A stretch of 64,000 bases of DNA from Mucilaginibacter gotjawali (GCF_002355435.1 NZ_AP017313.1:4526001-4590000), one strand, 5' to 3'. Positions 43,079 through 53,141 are shown, counted from the first letter of the stretch. The notes: generated from the sequence alone by a model not told the origin. Numbers and translations: made by a program.

Positions 43079-44260
43079 CTACAATGCCTTTAATAATAAC
43101 CCAACAATCGCTGCCACTCCAATAATATAAGGTTCCTGCATTTTTTTAAAGTAGATGAGGGCTAAAACCGCAGCCAAAGCAATCGCCGCTGTCGGAATAT
43201 CGACAATTGAACGCATGCCAATAACAATAACCGATCCGACCAGCGCACCAATTACCGAAGCGGTAATACCATCCACAAATGCTTTGATACTGGCATTTTT
43301 GGCGATCTTTTTAAACGAAGGCGCCAGTGCGACCGTAAAAAGATAACAAGGCAGAAAAGTTGCCAAAGCTGCAATACATGCGCCGGGGAAACCGGCTACC
43401 AGGTACCCAATAAACCCAACCGTTATCACTACCGGGCCGGGGGTGATCATGGCCACGGCAACGGCATCAACAAACTGGTGTTCATTCAACCAGCCAAAAT
43501 CTTTAACCACTCCACCATGCAAAAAGGGAACGATAGCCAAACCGCTGCCAAACACAAAGGTGCCTGCCTTCACAAAAAACCAGGCAATATTCCACAGGGT
43601 TTTATCGTCGTAGCGCCAGAAACCTATGCCGAGTAAAAGGCCCGCGGGCGCAACAGCCGGCTTTTTCATCCATCGCGGGGGTGCCTTAATCACCATGTAT
43701 AATAGACCGCAGCCGATAAAAAGCAAAATTTGCTCCTGTTCCGTTATTACAGTTATCAAAATGGCAGCAATATAAAACAGCCATAACAACCATTTTGATT
43801 TTACGGCAGTCCATTCAAATTTGCTGATTGATTTTATAGTGAGTTTATAGGCGCTCATCCCGATGATGCCGATCACCGCCGCCCCTACCCCATAAAACAC
43901 CGCCTGCATCCAGGCAAGCCCGCCGTAAAGCTGGTAAGCCATGCCCAGTAAAACCACCATAAAAAATGAGGGCAGCACAAATGCCAGCCCGGCAAGTGTG
44001 GCCCCTAAAAACCTATGGTGAACAAACCCGATATAGATCCCCAACTGTGCAGCCAGCGGGCCGGGCGCCAGTTGCGCCAGCGCAAGGCCTTCTTTGTATT
44101 CTTCTTCGGTAAGCCAACCTTTATTTTCAACCAGGTCGCGGTGCATATAGCCAACCAAAGCAACCGGCCCGCCGAAGCCCCAGGTGCCCAACTTTAAGAA
44201 GTATTTAACAAGCTCATAAATGGAATAAACTGGCACCTGGTTTGATATATTTTTTTCCAT
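43079..44260 (-). CDS. chrA: Chromate transporter
   Basis: ChrA (CHR family) exports chromate and related oxyanions. The 393-residue product consists of two homologous halves, each with a GFGGP-type motif and a PGP signature: WGFGGPVALVGYMH with LAQLAPGPLAAQLG in the first, and VFGSGLAIVPFLHGG with AMITPGPVVITVG in the second. The two-domain form is the long ChrA type. It has about ten membrane segments. No metal regulator is adjacent, so physiological substrate remains uncertain. Confidence 0.9.
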   Translation of the reverse strand: MEKNISNQVPVYSIYELVKYFLKLGTWGFGGPVALVGYMHRDLVENKGWLTEEEYKEGLALAQLAPGPLAAQLGIYIGFVHHRFLGATLAGLAFVLPSFFMVVLLGMAYQLYGGLAWMQAVFYGVGAAVIGIIGMSAYKLTIKSISKFEWTAVKSKWLLWLFYIAAILITVITEQEQILLFIGCGLLYMVIKAPPRWMKKPAVAPAGLLLGIGFWRYDDKTLWNIAWFFVKAGTFVFGSGLAIVPFLHGGVVKDFGWLNEHQFVDAVAVAMITPGPVVITVGFIGYLVAGFPGACIAALATFLPCYLFTVALAPSFKKIAKNASIKAFVDGITASVIGALVGSVIVIGMRSIVDIPTAAIALAAVLALIYFKKMQEPYIIGVAAIVGLLLKAL

Positions 44261-44342
44261 TTTCTGGTACTGATACCTAAAGATAATAGATTTTCACCTC
44301 AACTCCCAAAATTCCGGTCAAAACAAACACACCCGATAACTC

Positions 44343-45113
44343 TTACTTAATGATCTCAGCTACCGGCAACATCTTTTCGTCGATCTTCCCATCTACAACA
44401 GAGACATAGTATGCATGGCTTTTATCATCAATAGCTACAGTGCGCACAAATTGTTCATTTTCAAAAACCACGCCGGCCAGGTCGTCGATAGCGTAACCCG
44501 GGCTTAGCCTGCCTCTCAAAATATTGTCGAAATAAAGCGGTTTGCGCATAGGTTCGCTTTGGTAATGCGGGCAATGGCTGGCAGCAATAAATGCCAAACC
44601 ATGTATAATAGCCAAATTCTTCGGCCGGGAATCTGTTGTACCCCCATCAAACCAGCATAACGAGCCGGCACTGCCGCCTGCCATGATGATCCCTTTATTG
44701 TAGGCTTTTCTCAGCACGGTATCAATGCCCTGCGCCTTCCATATGGCCAGCATGTTCAAGGTATTGCCGCCGCTTACAATGATGGCATCCATGCTCAGCA
44801 GGTTTTCTTCAAAAGTCTTTGGTTCGGTATAGGAAGCTATAAAAGTTTTTTGAACGCAAGCCTGCATCGGCAGGTCCTGGCACACCTCGTACCAGGACAC
44901 GATGGTAGCGGCATTATCGCCGGTAGCAGTAGGCAAAAAGCAAATTCTTGGATTTTGTTTTTTTGTTAAGGCGATCACATAGCGCATAAATGGTTTGGTA
45001 AACTGGCCGCCGTAAGCAAAAATTGTGCGGGTAGCTGGTGTATGGGTGTTTACTTGGGCCATAGCAGTATAACAAAGGGATATAAATATAAGGGCAAAAC
45101 TGATCTTCTTCAT
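44343..45113 (-). CDS. Secreted peptidase E/cyanophycinase-like hydrolase
   Basis: The S51 family comprises Asp-specific dipeptidases and cyanophycinases. The 256-residue product has a signal peptide (ALIFISLCYTAMAQ). The nucleophile Ser is in the elbow MAGGSAGSLCWF, near residue 150. VSGGNTLNMLAIW is the substrate-loop region and HGLAFIAASHCPHYQ includes the conserved His. The protein is exported, unlike cytosolic peptidase E. The substrate is unknown. Confidence 0.82.
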   Translation of the reverse strand: MKKISFALIFISLCYTAMAQVNTHTPATRTIFAYGGQFTKPFMRYVIALTKKQNPRICFLPTATGDNAATIVSWYEVCQDLPMQACVQKTFIASYTEPKTFEENLLSMDAIIVSGGNTLNMLAIWKAQGIDTVLRKAYNKGIIMAGGSAGSLCWFDGGTTDSRPKNLAIIHGLAFIAASHCPHYQSEPMRKPLYFDNILRGRLSPGYAIDDLAGVVFENEQFVRTVAIDDKSHAYYVSVVDGKIDEKMLPVAEIIK

Positions 45114-45170
45114 GCAGGGGTATAATTGTGCCGCAATATATAAATTTTAGCAATTGCTTTACAAAAAGTA

Positions 45171-45197
45171 AATCCCGGCAAATATTTTGCCGGGATT
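45171..45197. terminator. Perfect 12-bp hairpin terminator
   Basis: AATCCCGGCAAA-TAT-TTTGCCGGGATT is a perfect 12-pair stem with a 3-nt loop, followed on the minus strand by a T-run. It lies just downstream of the ABC permease gene and ends its transcript before the peptidase gene. Confidence 0.85.
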
Positions 45198-45237
45198 CGT
45201 CCTAAAATAAACTAAAACTAAAACTCTTTCCTTCAAT

Positions 45238-47619
45238 CTATTCGCTTCTCAAACTTTTTACCGGGTTTGCAATTGCGGCTTTAATCGCCTGGAAACTTAT
45301 CGTAATTAAAGTAATAACAATAGCGGCAATTGCTGATATGATAAATACACCCGGGCCAATGGTGATGTGGTAATCATATTTCAATAGCCATTTTTGTAAA
45401 AAATAAAAAGCCAATGGAGAGGCTATCACACAACTGATCGTAACGAGCAAAATAAAATCACCCGACAGCAGTAGCCATACCTGGCTTACGCTGGCGCCCA
45501 ATACTTTTCGTATACCAATTTCTTTGGTGCGCTGTTCTGCAACAAACGCAGCCAGCCCAAACAAACCGAGGCACGAAATAAATATGGCCAGAACAGCAAA
45601 AATGCCGGCCAGCTTACCTATCAACTCCTCCTGGCTAAACTTCTCATTATACTGTTTATCCACAAAGCGGTAATCATATGGGTATACCGGGTTGTATTTG
45701 TTAAAGATGGGGCTGATCTTTTCTACTGCTGCGTGCGCATTCATCTTGGGCGACAACTGGTATAACAAATTGCCATTCGGACCATTAGCGCTAAAGGTAA
45801 ACATCGTTGGGTCGGCAGCGCTGTATGGCGAGTTCATCAGTGCATCCTTTACTACACCGATGATCCGGAATTTTTGTCCACCCCAGGTGATGAGCTGATT
45901 TACAGGGTTATCAAGCCGGAGCCTTTTAATCGCAGCTGCGTTAAATATTACATTGCTGGTATCCGCCTTTGAGCCTGGCACAAAATCACGTCCCGATTGC
46001 ATTTGCATGCCTAATGTTTTAAAATAATCATCGGAAACCGTTATACTCCCCATTTCAACCGTTTCGCCGGGTCGCTTGCCGGGAAACATATCCACGTCGG
46101 TATGCGACCAAACAGTGGTTGCCGGGCTTGATGATGTACACAATGCCGTTACAGCACCGGTTTGAAGAAGATCGTTTTTAAGTGCGTTAAAATTGCGGGC
46201 CAGGTCTGCATTCATATCAGTGGCCATCAAGCGGCTGACCTGGTAACCGATTGGCCTGTCTTTGGCATATTGAATTTGCCTGTATATGATGGCGGTACTG
46301 ATAATTAAAGCTATTGAGCAGCTAAATTGTGTAACCACTAATATTTTGCGCGATACTGAAGCCGATTTGCCCACCTGGATGGCGCCCTTTAATACCCTGA
46401 CCGGATTGAATGATGATAAGTAAAATGCCGGCCTGCTGCCAGCCATAATGCCGGTGAGTGAAACGCATACCAGCATAAAAATCCAAAATACCGGGTTTGC
46501 ATACGGGATGGAGATCAGCGTACCTGTGAGTGAATTAAATGCCGGCAAAGCTAACTGCACCAATAGTATCGAAAACAAAAATGAAATAAAAGTAACCAAC
46601 GACGACTCTATCAGGAATTGAAAGATCAAATCTTTACGCTGTGAGCCGATGGCCTTGCGCACGCCAACTTCCCTGGCCCGCTTCTCAGAACGGGCAGTCG
46701 ACAGGTTAATAAAGTTGATGCAGGCTATAAGCAATACCAGCGCGCCGATGAGTGTAAAAATGCGGACATAGTCGATAAAGCCGCTAGCCGCTTTTCCATT
46801 TTTGAAATCGCTGAACAGGTGCCATTTTAGCATGGGGTACAAAATAACATTGGAGTTCATTGCGTTGATGTTATCTTTTTCGCCCTTTTCTATATCCCGT
46901 ATTTTGGCTGATACAGCGCCTAATGAAACGCCGGGTTTTAGTTCGGCATAAATCGCGAAGCTGTTATTGCCAAAGCTGCCGGTGCGCGCCATTTTCACAT
47001 AGCGCTGCGTTGCTTCGTAATAGCTGAATGGAATAACATATTTAAACTGGAAGGTTGAGTTTGCCGGAATATCTTTAATAACTCCTGTAACTTTTAAATT
47101 ATCATGGTTATCAACCCTTATCAATTTATTGATGGGATCTGTGTTTCCAAATAAAGCTTTCGCTGTTGATTCCGTTAGCACAATTGAAAAAGGATCTTTT
47201 AACGCTGCATCAGCATTTCCATAAATAAAAGGGTAGCGGAACATCTTTAAAAAATCGCAGCCGGCCTGTACTCCATACCAGTAAAATTTCTTATTACCAA
47301 CCATAAGGCCATGGGCGCCCCAACCATCAGTTTCGGCAACATGGGCAAATTCAGGGATATTATGACGAAGGGCATCAGCAAGTTTTAACGATGTGGACGA
47401 GAAGGTAAGCGTATCGCCATTGCTGTTGTAATTGCGCATTACCTGGTACAGCTGCCCGTTACCGGGCAAAAACTGATCATAACTGTATTGATAATTCACC
47501 CATAAACCAATTATCAAAGCCACAGCCATCCCGGCAGCCAGTCCCCAAATATTAAGTAAACTATAAACCTTGTTGTGCAGCAGGTTTCGCCAGGCAATTT
47601 TTAAATAGTTCTTTATCAT
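45238..47619 (-). CDS. MacB/FtsX-type ABC transporter permease
   Basis: The 793-residue inner-membrane protein has eight predicted helices. It contains a MacB periplasmic domain after the first helix, two FtsX permease repeats, and paired coupling signatures: REVGVRKAIGSQRKDLIFQFL in the first half and KEIGIRKVLGASVSQVWLLL in the second. Members of this family act in efflux, lipoprotein transport or antimicrobial peptide resistance with an ATPase. No ATPase is next to it, so the partner must be encoded elsewhere. The start MIKNYLKIAWRNLLHNKVYSLLN is standard. Confidence 0.92.
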   Translation of the reverse strand: MIKNYLKIAWRNLLHNKVYSLLNIWGLAAGMAVALIIGLWVNYQYSYDQFLPGNGQLYQVMRNYNSNGDTLTFSSTSLKLADALRHNIPEFAHVAETDGWGAHGLMVGNKKFYWYGVQAGCDFLKMFRYPFIYGNADAALKDPFSIVLTESTAKALFGNTDPINKLIRVDNHDNLKVTGVIKDIPANSTFQFKYVIPFSYYEATQRYVKMARTGSFGNNSFAIYAELKPGVSLGAVSAKIRDIEKGEKDNINAMNSNVILYPMLKWHLFSDFKNGKAASGFIDYVRIFTLIGALVLLIACINFINLSTARSEKRAREVGVRKAIGSQRKDLIFQFLIESSLVTFISFLFSILLVQLALPAFNSLTGTLISIPYANPVFWIFMLVCVSLTGIMAGSRPAFYLSSFNPVRVLKGAIQVGKSASVSRKILVVTQFSCSIALIISTAIIYRQIQYAKDRPIGYQVSRLMATDMNADLARNFNALKNDLLQTGAVTALCTSSSPATTVWSHTDVDMFPGKRPGETVEMGSITVSDDYFKTLGMQMQSGRDFVPGSKADTSNVIFNAAAIKRLRLDNPVNQLITWGGQKFRIIGVVKDALMNSPYSAADPTMFTFSANGPNGNLLYQLSPKMNAHAAVEKISPIFNKYNPVYPYDYRFVDKQYNEKFSQEELIGKLAGIFAVLAIFISCLGLFGLAAFVAEQRTKEIGIRKVLGASVSQVWLLLSGDFILLVTISCVIASPLAFYFLQKWLLKYDYHITIGPGVFIISAIAAIVITLITISFQAIKAAIANPVKSLRSE

Positions 47620-47963
47620 GTTCCTTGGCTATTAGTCGTTGATCGATCTTAGCATTTACGGGTTTCCAAACCTTATCGTATTCAGCCAAGAAAATGCCAA
47701 ACCAATTACAAACTGATTATCAATTAGTTAATCACATTTATCAGGAACTTTATTGTACGTTTTTGATACAGTAGATGTACGGTTATGAAAGAAGTGCAAA
47801 TCCTTTAAAGCTTCTTAGGATGTTATATTGCGAAACCGTTATGATAACACTCATTTTACAGCGTGCCCGCAATCATTTCTCAACCTTTAGCCAGCACCTA
47901 TTATTGCACATTAATCTCATACTGAGATATGCAATAATTTATTAATCATTAACACCTATTGAC
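47620..47963. other. Intergenic region, divergent promoter area
   Basis: The 344-bp gap between the ABC permease start and the following plus-strand barrel gene contains no gene. It should hold promoters for both. A small dyad (CTCATACTGAGAT) lies near 47916. No repeat element is visible here. Confidence 0.5.
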
Positions 47964-48482
47964 ATGAAAAATTACCTATTAACATTTGCATTGTTGGGTG
48001 CAGCTGTTTTCAGCTGTATGGCTCAAACTGCGTCCAAATCATCAAACCAGGAAAGTAAATTCAGTATCGGGGTAGATGCCGGCTTACCTACCGGAAATGC
48101 CAGCAATGTGTACAATTTCGCTATCGGCGGCTCGGTTAAGTACGAAGCATTGGCATCTACTGATTTTTTTGTTACTTTTTCGGCAGGCTATGAATCTTTC
48201 CTTGTAAAAAGCTCGCTGACTTCGCTTGGTGCAAAATCATCTATGGGTTTTGTTCCGCTAAAAGCAGGACTAAAATACTACTTTTCTGAGGGCTTTTTTG
48301 GTGAGGCTCAAGTAGGCGCTTCCATCTCAGCAGAAAGCGGTGGTGGTACTGCATTTGCTTTTGCCCCATGTATCGGCTATTCTTTTAATGGCGGTTTTGA
48401 AGCTGGTATCAGGTATGAGGATTGGACAAAAAGTGGAAACCTGGGACAGGTTGCATTGCGGCTGGCCTATCGTTTTAATTAA
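47964..48482 (+). CDS. Small outer-membrane beta-barrel protein
   Basis: The 172-residue product has a signal peptide (LLGAAVFSCMAQ) and a mature barrel with KYEALASTDFFVTFSAGY, VPLKAGLKYYFSEGFF and a terminal LAYRFN. This matches the small OmpA-like/outer-membrane barrel class common in Bacteroidota. A Cys near the signal cleavage (FSCMAQ) could suggest a lipobox but AQ cleavage is more likely. The role is unknown. A strong terminator follows at once. Confidence 0.75.
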   Translation: MKNYLLTFALLGAAVFSCMAQTASKSSNQESKFSIGVDAGLPTGNASNVYNFAIGGSVKYEALASTDFFVTFSAGYESFLVKSSLTSLGAKSSMGFVPLKAGLKYYFSEGFFGEAQVGASISAESGGGTAFAFAPCIGYSFNGGFEAGIRYEDWTKSGNLGQVALRLAYRFN

Positions 48483-48498
48483 TACAACTTTTAATAAA

Positions 48499-48540
48499 GC
48501 AATAAAAAAACCGGGCAAAATACCCGGTTTTTTTATTGCT
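48499..48540. terminator. Rho-independent terminator, extended palindrome
   Basis: AAAAAAACCGGG and CCCGGTTTTTTT form a strong stem with a short loop and T-run after the barrel gene. The pairing extends outward (AGCAATA/TATTGCT), making a perfect long palindrome. Confidence 0.9.
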
Positions 48541-48668
48541 GTTTTTAAAAATCCGGGAGCCCTGTGTTTAAAAAGAACGGCTTCGCGATAACCAAATGGC
48601 ATATTTACTTTGGCAAATATTTTATCTTTCCGATTGCTTTTATACCTTAGATAAATTAAAAACGAAAG

Positions 48669-49577
48669 ATGAGGCATACACTTCTGGCCCTGATGTTATT
48701 TATAACATCAGTTGCCTTTGCGCAAACTGATACTAAACTAAATGCCATGCTGCAGGATGCTGTAAAAGGATTTAACGGACAGGTGGGTATATATGTACAT
48801 AACCTGAAAAGTGGTAAAACTGCAGCCTTAAATGCCGATACACTGTTCCCGACTGCCAGCATGATAAAGGTGAGTATACAATGCGGTTTGATGGACAAAA
48901 TTGAAAAGGGACTGATAAATTACAACCAGAAACTGGTGTACCGCGATTCATTGCTGTATAAAGGCGAAGATATTTTGGGTTCATTTAAAGACGGGGATAC
49001 GATAGAGGTAAGTAAAGTTGCCCTGCTGATGATCACGATGAGCGATAATACGGCAAGTTTATGGCTGCAAAAGCTGGTGGGAACAGATTACATCAACAAC
49101 TGGCTGGATGTTAATGGCTTTAAAGTAATGCGCGATAACTCGCGAGCTACCGGCCGCGACGCTATGCATGCCAGGTATGGATGGGGGGTTACTACGCCCT
49201 TTGAAATGTGCCGCCTTTTTACCATGATTGCCAACGAAGAGGCGGTGAGCCCTGCCGCCAGCGAAAGAATGATCAGGAATATGGGCCGGATCTTTTGGGA
49301 TAATACAGCGCTTTCGCAAATCCCTCCGTATATCCATACGATATCCAAGCAAGGTGCGCTTGACGATTACCGGTCGGAAACTGTATTGGTAAACGGGCCG
49401 CATGGCGATTATGTTTTTTCCATCATCACCAACCATAATAAGGACCAGCGCTGGACGCAGGATAATGAAGCAGATGAACTGATCCGTAAAGTATCCGCTT
49501 TATTATGGCACTACTTTGAACCAAAAAGCGACTGGAAACCGGCCGCAGGAATAGACAAATTTATGAAGGATGAATAA
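48669..49577 (+). CDS. Exported serine hydrolase, class A beta-lactamase-like
   Basis: The 302-residue product has a signal peptide ending SVAFAQ. It keeps the SxxK block TASMIKV (nucleophile Ser near residue 65), SDN in MSDNTAS and a KQG variant of the K-T-G strand (SKQGALDD). The region before TTPFEM, where class A beta-lactamases carry the deacylating Glu, reads ATGRDAMHARYGWG with no Glu. It is probably a beta-lactamase-like or DD-peptidase-like esterase. It is followed after 38 bp by an alpha/beta hydrolase. Confidence 0.75.
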   Translation: MRHTLLALMLFITSVAFAQTDTKLNAMLQDAVKGFNGQVGIYVHNLKSGKTAALNADTLFPTASMIKVSIQCGLMDKIEKGLINYNQKLVYRDSLLYKGEDILGSFKDGDTIEVSKVALLMITMSDNTASLWLQKLVGTDYINNWLDVNGFKVMRDNSRATGRDAMHARYGWGVTTPFEMCRLFTMIANEEAVSPAASERMIRNMGRIFWDNTALSQIPPYIHTISKQGALDDYRSETVLVNGPHGDYVFSIITNHNKDQRWTQDNEADELIRKVSALLWHYFEPKSDWKPAAGIDKFMKDE

Positions 49578-49615
49578 TTTTATGCGTTTAACATTAGACA
49601 AATCTATCTTCTAAA

Positions 49616-50419
49616 ATGAAAAAATATACGCCGGTCTTCATACTCCTGCTTTGTTTAAGTTCGGGGCTATTTGCACAGCCAAAAGACGAAGGGCATTATT
49701 TTACTTCTTTCGACAGCACAAAAATATACTACGAAGTAAAAGGCGACGGCTATCCTGTTTTGCTGATCCACGGCTTTTCGGGTAACGGGCAGGGGCTAAA
49801 AACCTGCGTATTTTATGACGATCTGCTGAAAGCAGGTTATAAAGTAATCCTCATCGATCAGCGCGGCAACGGCCGTTCAGACAAACCGCATAATGAAAGT
49901 GCCTATGCCAACGATGCCGAGGCCAAAGATATTACCGGCCTGGTAACCTGTTTGCATATTAAACAATATGACGTCGTTGGCTATTCGCGCGGATCAATTA
50001 TTGCATCCAGATTGTTGGTGCTGGACAAAAGGCTGCATAAAGCAATAATGGGCGGCATGGGTGATGCCTATACCAATCCGGAATGGCCACGACGTGTGCA
50101 CGCCTACCGCGCTTTAATGGGCGATACATCCCTTCATGACGTGGACGATATGGTAAAATACATCCACAGCCAGCATTTTGATGAACTTGCCCTGGCGCTT
50201 CAGCAAAAATACCAGCCATCAACAAGCCCGGCAGAGCTTTCGAAAGTAAAAATTCCGGTTTTAATTATCCGTGGAACAGAGGATAAGGAAAACGGATCGG
50301 AAACCGGGTTGAATAAACTGATCCCAGGTTCGGCCCTTACCTATGTCCCCGGAAACCACAACACGGCAATTCATACAAGGGAGTTTTCATATGCTGTAAT
50401 TAAATTCCTGGCGCAGTAG
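49616..50419 (+). CDS. Exported alpha/beta hydrolase
   Basis: The 267-residue product has a signal peptide (LLLCLSSGLFAQ) and a complete triad layout: oxyanion loop LIHGFSGNGQG, nucleophile elbow VGYSRGSIIA, Asp in RGTEDKENG, and the terminal His in VPGNHNTAIHT. It lies 38 bp after the serine hydrolase and probably belongs to the same transcript. Substrate is unknown; small ester or amide hydrolysis in the periplasm is the cautious guess. Confidence 0.88.
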   Translation: MKKYTPVFILLLCLSSGLFAQPKDEGHYFTSFDSTKIYYEVKGDGYPVLLIHGFSGNGQGLKTCVFYDDLLKAGYKVILIDQRGNGRSDKPHNESAYANDAEAKDITGLVTCLHIKQYDVVGYSRGSIIASRLLVLDKRLHKAIMGGMGDAYTNPEWPRRVHAYRALMGDTSLHDVDDMVKYIHSQHFDELALALQQKYQPSTSPAELSKVKIPVLIIRGTEDKENGSETGLNKLIPGSALTYVPGNHNTAIHTREFSYAVIKFLAQ

Positions 50420-50515
50420 TTTTTTTAACTGAACAGGTGCCATACATTTTTACAAATTCCTTCGTTAAGTGTTTTTTAATGCTTTCATTTACAAAGGAGA
50501 AAGGCTGGTTTTTAT

Positions 50516-51748
50516 TTGGCAATGGGGAAATTTGTTTTACTGCTATTTTTATTTTTTATACCCTGTTTGCTTTTGGCACAGGGCCCCATAGATAAAGGCC
50601 ATTTTAGTTTTGATACTACCGGCAAAAAGGATCTCATTGATATTGCGCGTGCGCTTATAAAAGACAAACCCAGGTCTGTGATATTTGATGAAAAAAAGAA
50701 AATTTATTTCTCATTTTTACCTGTTTCTACATCTATCCCCGGCGGCGGCTCGGCACTGGTTACTTCCACTACCGCCGGCATTTACCTGGGCGACCCTAAA
50801 ACCACTTATCTATCAACCGTTACTTTTGCGCCGTATGCAAATTTAAAAGGAAGATATGGCATGCCTGTCCGGTCGAATATCTGGCTCAGCAATAATGCAT
50901 GGGTTATCCAGGGCGATTCCCGTTTTTTGGTTTACCCCCAATTTACCTGGGGCCTGGGCGGCGGGCAGCCCGAAAGCTCCCGGTTTTTAGTAAACTATAA
51001 CTATATCCGCATTTACCAGGCCGCGCTAAAAAAAATCAAACCCTATTTTTTTGTTGGCGCCGGCTATGCCTTTGATGATTATATTGATATCGAAAATTCC
51101 GACAACAGCATTAACAATGGCAATACCATCAGTAGTTTTACCCAATACAAATTTGGTACATCAACCGATAAAAACTCTTTTTCATCGGGCCCTACCATAA
51201 ACTTACTTTACGATACCCGGAAAAACGACCTTAACCCGCTTCCGGGTACCTATGCAAATGTGGTTTATCGCTATAGTGGTGTGGTGTTTGGCAGCAATAA
51301 TAGCTGGCAGTCATTATATTTCGACTTTCGCAAATATATTTCGCTTAACCATGGCGGCCCAAAAAGCGAACTCGCTTTCTGGAGTTTCTACTGGACCACC
51401 CTCACTACCGGCGCACCATATCTCAACCTCCCGGCAATCGGCATGGATCCTTATAATCGCTCAGGCAGGGGTTTTGAACAAAACCGGTACCGCGGCAAAA
51501 GGTTATTCGACCTGGAAACCGAATACCGCGGCGATATAACCCACAATGGCTTACTGGGTTTTGTTTTGTTTGTCAATGTAAACTCGGCCAGCCAGCTAAA
51601 AAGCAACCGTTTTGTTTACTGGAACCCCGCAGCCGGCACCGGCTTACGCATCAAGTTCAACAAAAAATCGGATACCAATATTTGTATTGATTATGGTTTT
51701 AGCAAAGATTACTCATCCGTAAAAGTGGGACTTGGCGAAGCATTTTAA
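50516..51748 (+). CDS. Omp85-type barrel without POTRA, copy 1
   Basis: The 410-residue product has a signal peptide ending LLLAQ, then a short polar lead (KKDLIDIARALIK). A barrel follows with the D15-type strand GRGFEQNRYRGKRLFDLETEYRGD; its RYRG resembles the RGF/Y-type conserved residues of Omp85 barrels. It lacks POTRA domains and ends LGEAF. It is a paralog of the next gene (the same SFLPVSTSIPGG...ALVTSTTAG and YPQFTWGLGGGQPE blocks). A role in outer-membrane insertion or export is inferred from fold only. Confidence 0.75.
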   Translation: MAMGKFVLLLFLFFIPCLLLAQGPIDKGHFSFDTTGKKDLIDIARALIKDKPRSVIFDEKKKIYFSFLPVSTSIPGGGSALVTSTTAGIYLGDPKTTYLSTVTFAPYANLKGRYGMPVRSNIWLSNNAWVIQGDSRFLVYPQFTWGLGGGQPESSRFLVNYNYIRIYQAALKKIKPYFFVGAGYAFDDYIDIENSDNSINNGNTISSFTQYKFGTSTDKNSFSSGPTINLLYDTRKNDLNPLPGTYANVVYRYSGVVFGSNNSWQSLYFDFRKYISLNHGGPKSELAFWSFYWTTLTTGAPYLNLPAIGMDPYNRSGRGFEQNRYRGKRLFDLETEYRGDITHNGLLGFVLFVNVNSASQLKSNRFVYWNPAAGTGLRIKFNKKSDTNICIDYGFSKDYSSVKVGLGEAF

Positions 51749-51846
51749 GCACATCATCAATCCCGGTATCGTGCCTGTTAATTTATATATTCTGTTTGCG
51801 TTTAATCAACTCCAAACAAAAAATTGAAATTTTTCTTATATGAGTA

Positions 51847-53058
51847 ATGAAAAAAATTTTATTGGCGTTCCTTTTTTGCATTGCAGCATTTGCGGTTCGC
51901 GCCCAGGTTCCTGTTGATACCACTAACAAAACAGATATTGATACCTCTGGTCAAAAGGATTTGATCGATATAGGCCGGTCGCTTTTCCGGTTTACCCCCA
52001 GGAAAAATCACAAAGAAAAAAAACAGATTTATTTTTCATTTCTTCCTATATCCTCTTCAGTACCCGGTGGAAGCAAAGCATTGGTAACTTCTACAACTGC
52101 CGGTTTTTACCTGGGACCCCGTAAAACCACCTATATTTCAAGCGTCACCTTTGCGCCGTATTTTAATTTAAAAGGACGTTATGGGTTGCCTATCCATTCA
52201 AGCATCTGGCTCACCGACAATTCGTACAACATACAAGGTGACACCCGCTTTTTGGTTTACCCCCAATACACCTGGGGCCTGGGTGGCGGTCAGCCGGAAG
52301 GAAATAAACTATTGGTGAATTATGATTACATCCGTTTTTATCAAAGCCTGCTTAAACGAATAACCCCATATTTGTACGCCGGCGTTGGTTATAATATGGA
52401 TTATTTCATCAATATCAATACAATACCTGCCACTCCGCTAAGCAATTTCACCAACTATCAATATGGTACAGCCCAGGGCGTAAATTCATTTTCGTCGGCT
52501 ATTACTTTTAATGCATTGTATGACACGCGCGAAAATTCATTTAACCCGCTCCCTGGCGCCTTCGCAAATATTATTTACCGCAATAATACCAAGCTCCTGG
52601 GAAGCGACAATAACTCGCGCTCGCTGTATATCGATCTGCGAAAATATATCTCGGTAAGCAATTCAGGGCTAAAAAACCAATTTGCATTTTGGGCATACTA
52701 CTGGACAACCCTTTCTACAGGCACTCCGTATCTCATGCTGCCGAGCATCGGTAACGACCCCTACCAGCGCTCGGGGCGCGGCATTGAACAGAACAGGTAC
52801 CGTGGGGAAGCTTTGGCATATTTTGAAACTGAATACCGCAGAGATATCACCCGCAACGGATTGCTTGGATTTGTTTTGTTTGCCAATATCAACTCAGCCA
52901 GTCAAGCCAACAGCCACCGTTTTGCTTATTTAAACCCTGCAGGCGGCACCGGTTTACGTATAAAGTTCAACAAAAAATCCAATACCAATATCTGTATTGA
53001 CTATGGTATAAGCAACGGATTTTCGGATATCAATTTAGCGCTTGGCGAAGCGTTTTGA
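51847..53058 (+). CDS. Omp85-type barrel without POTRA, copy 2
   Basis: The 403-residue product has a signal peptide ending FAVRAQ and repeats the domain plan of the previous gene: KDLIDIGRSLF, SFLPISSSVPGG.KALVTSTTAG, QYTWGLGGGQPEG, NRYRGEALAYFETEYRRD and a terminal LGEAF. The shared blocks are almost word for word. It starts 98 bp after copy 1, so a tandem duplication is clear. Function is inferred from fold only. Confidence 0.75.
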   Translation: MKKILLAFLFCIAAFAVRAQVPVDTTNKTDIDTSGQKDLIDIGRSLFRFTPRKNHKEKKQIYFSFLPISSSVPGGSKALVTSTTAGFYLGPRKTTYISSVTFAPYFNLKGRYGLPIHSSIWLTDNSYNIQGDTRFLVYPQYTWGLGGGQPEGNKLLVNYDYIRFYQSLLKRITPYLYAGVGYNMDYFININTIPATPLSNFTNYQYGTAQGVNSFSSAITFNALYDTRENSFNPLPGAFANIIYRNNTKLLGSDNNSRSLYIDLRKYISVSNSGLKNQFAFWAYYWTTLSTGTPYLMLPSIGNDPYQRSGRGIEQNRYRGEALAYFETEYRRDITRNGLLGFVLFANINSASQANSHRFAYLNPAGGTGLRIKFNKKSNTNICIDYGISNGFSDINLALGEAF

Positions 53059-53141
53059 TATATTTGAAAAATACAGCAACCATCAGATTGTAAGGCAATT
53101 ACAAATTATAATATTTATTTTCCATATTGAAAAAAGTTTAT

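Noticed and set aside
45238..47619. A nearby ATPase subunit for the MacB-type permease
   Set aside because: No Walker-containing gene is present within the flanks, so the partner is not encoded here.
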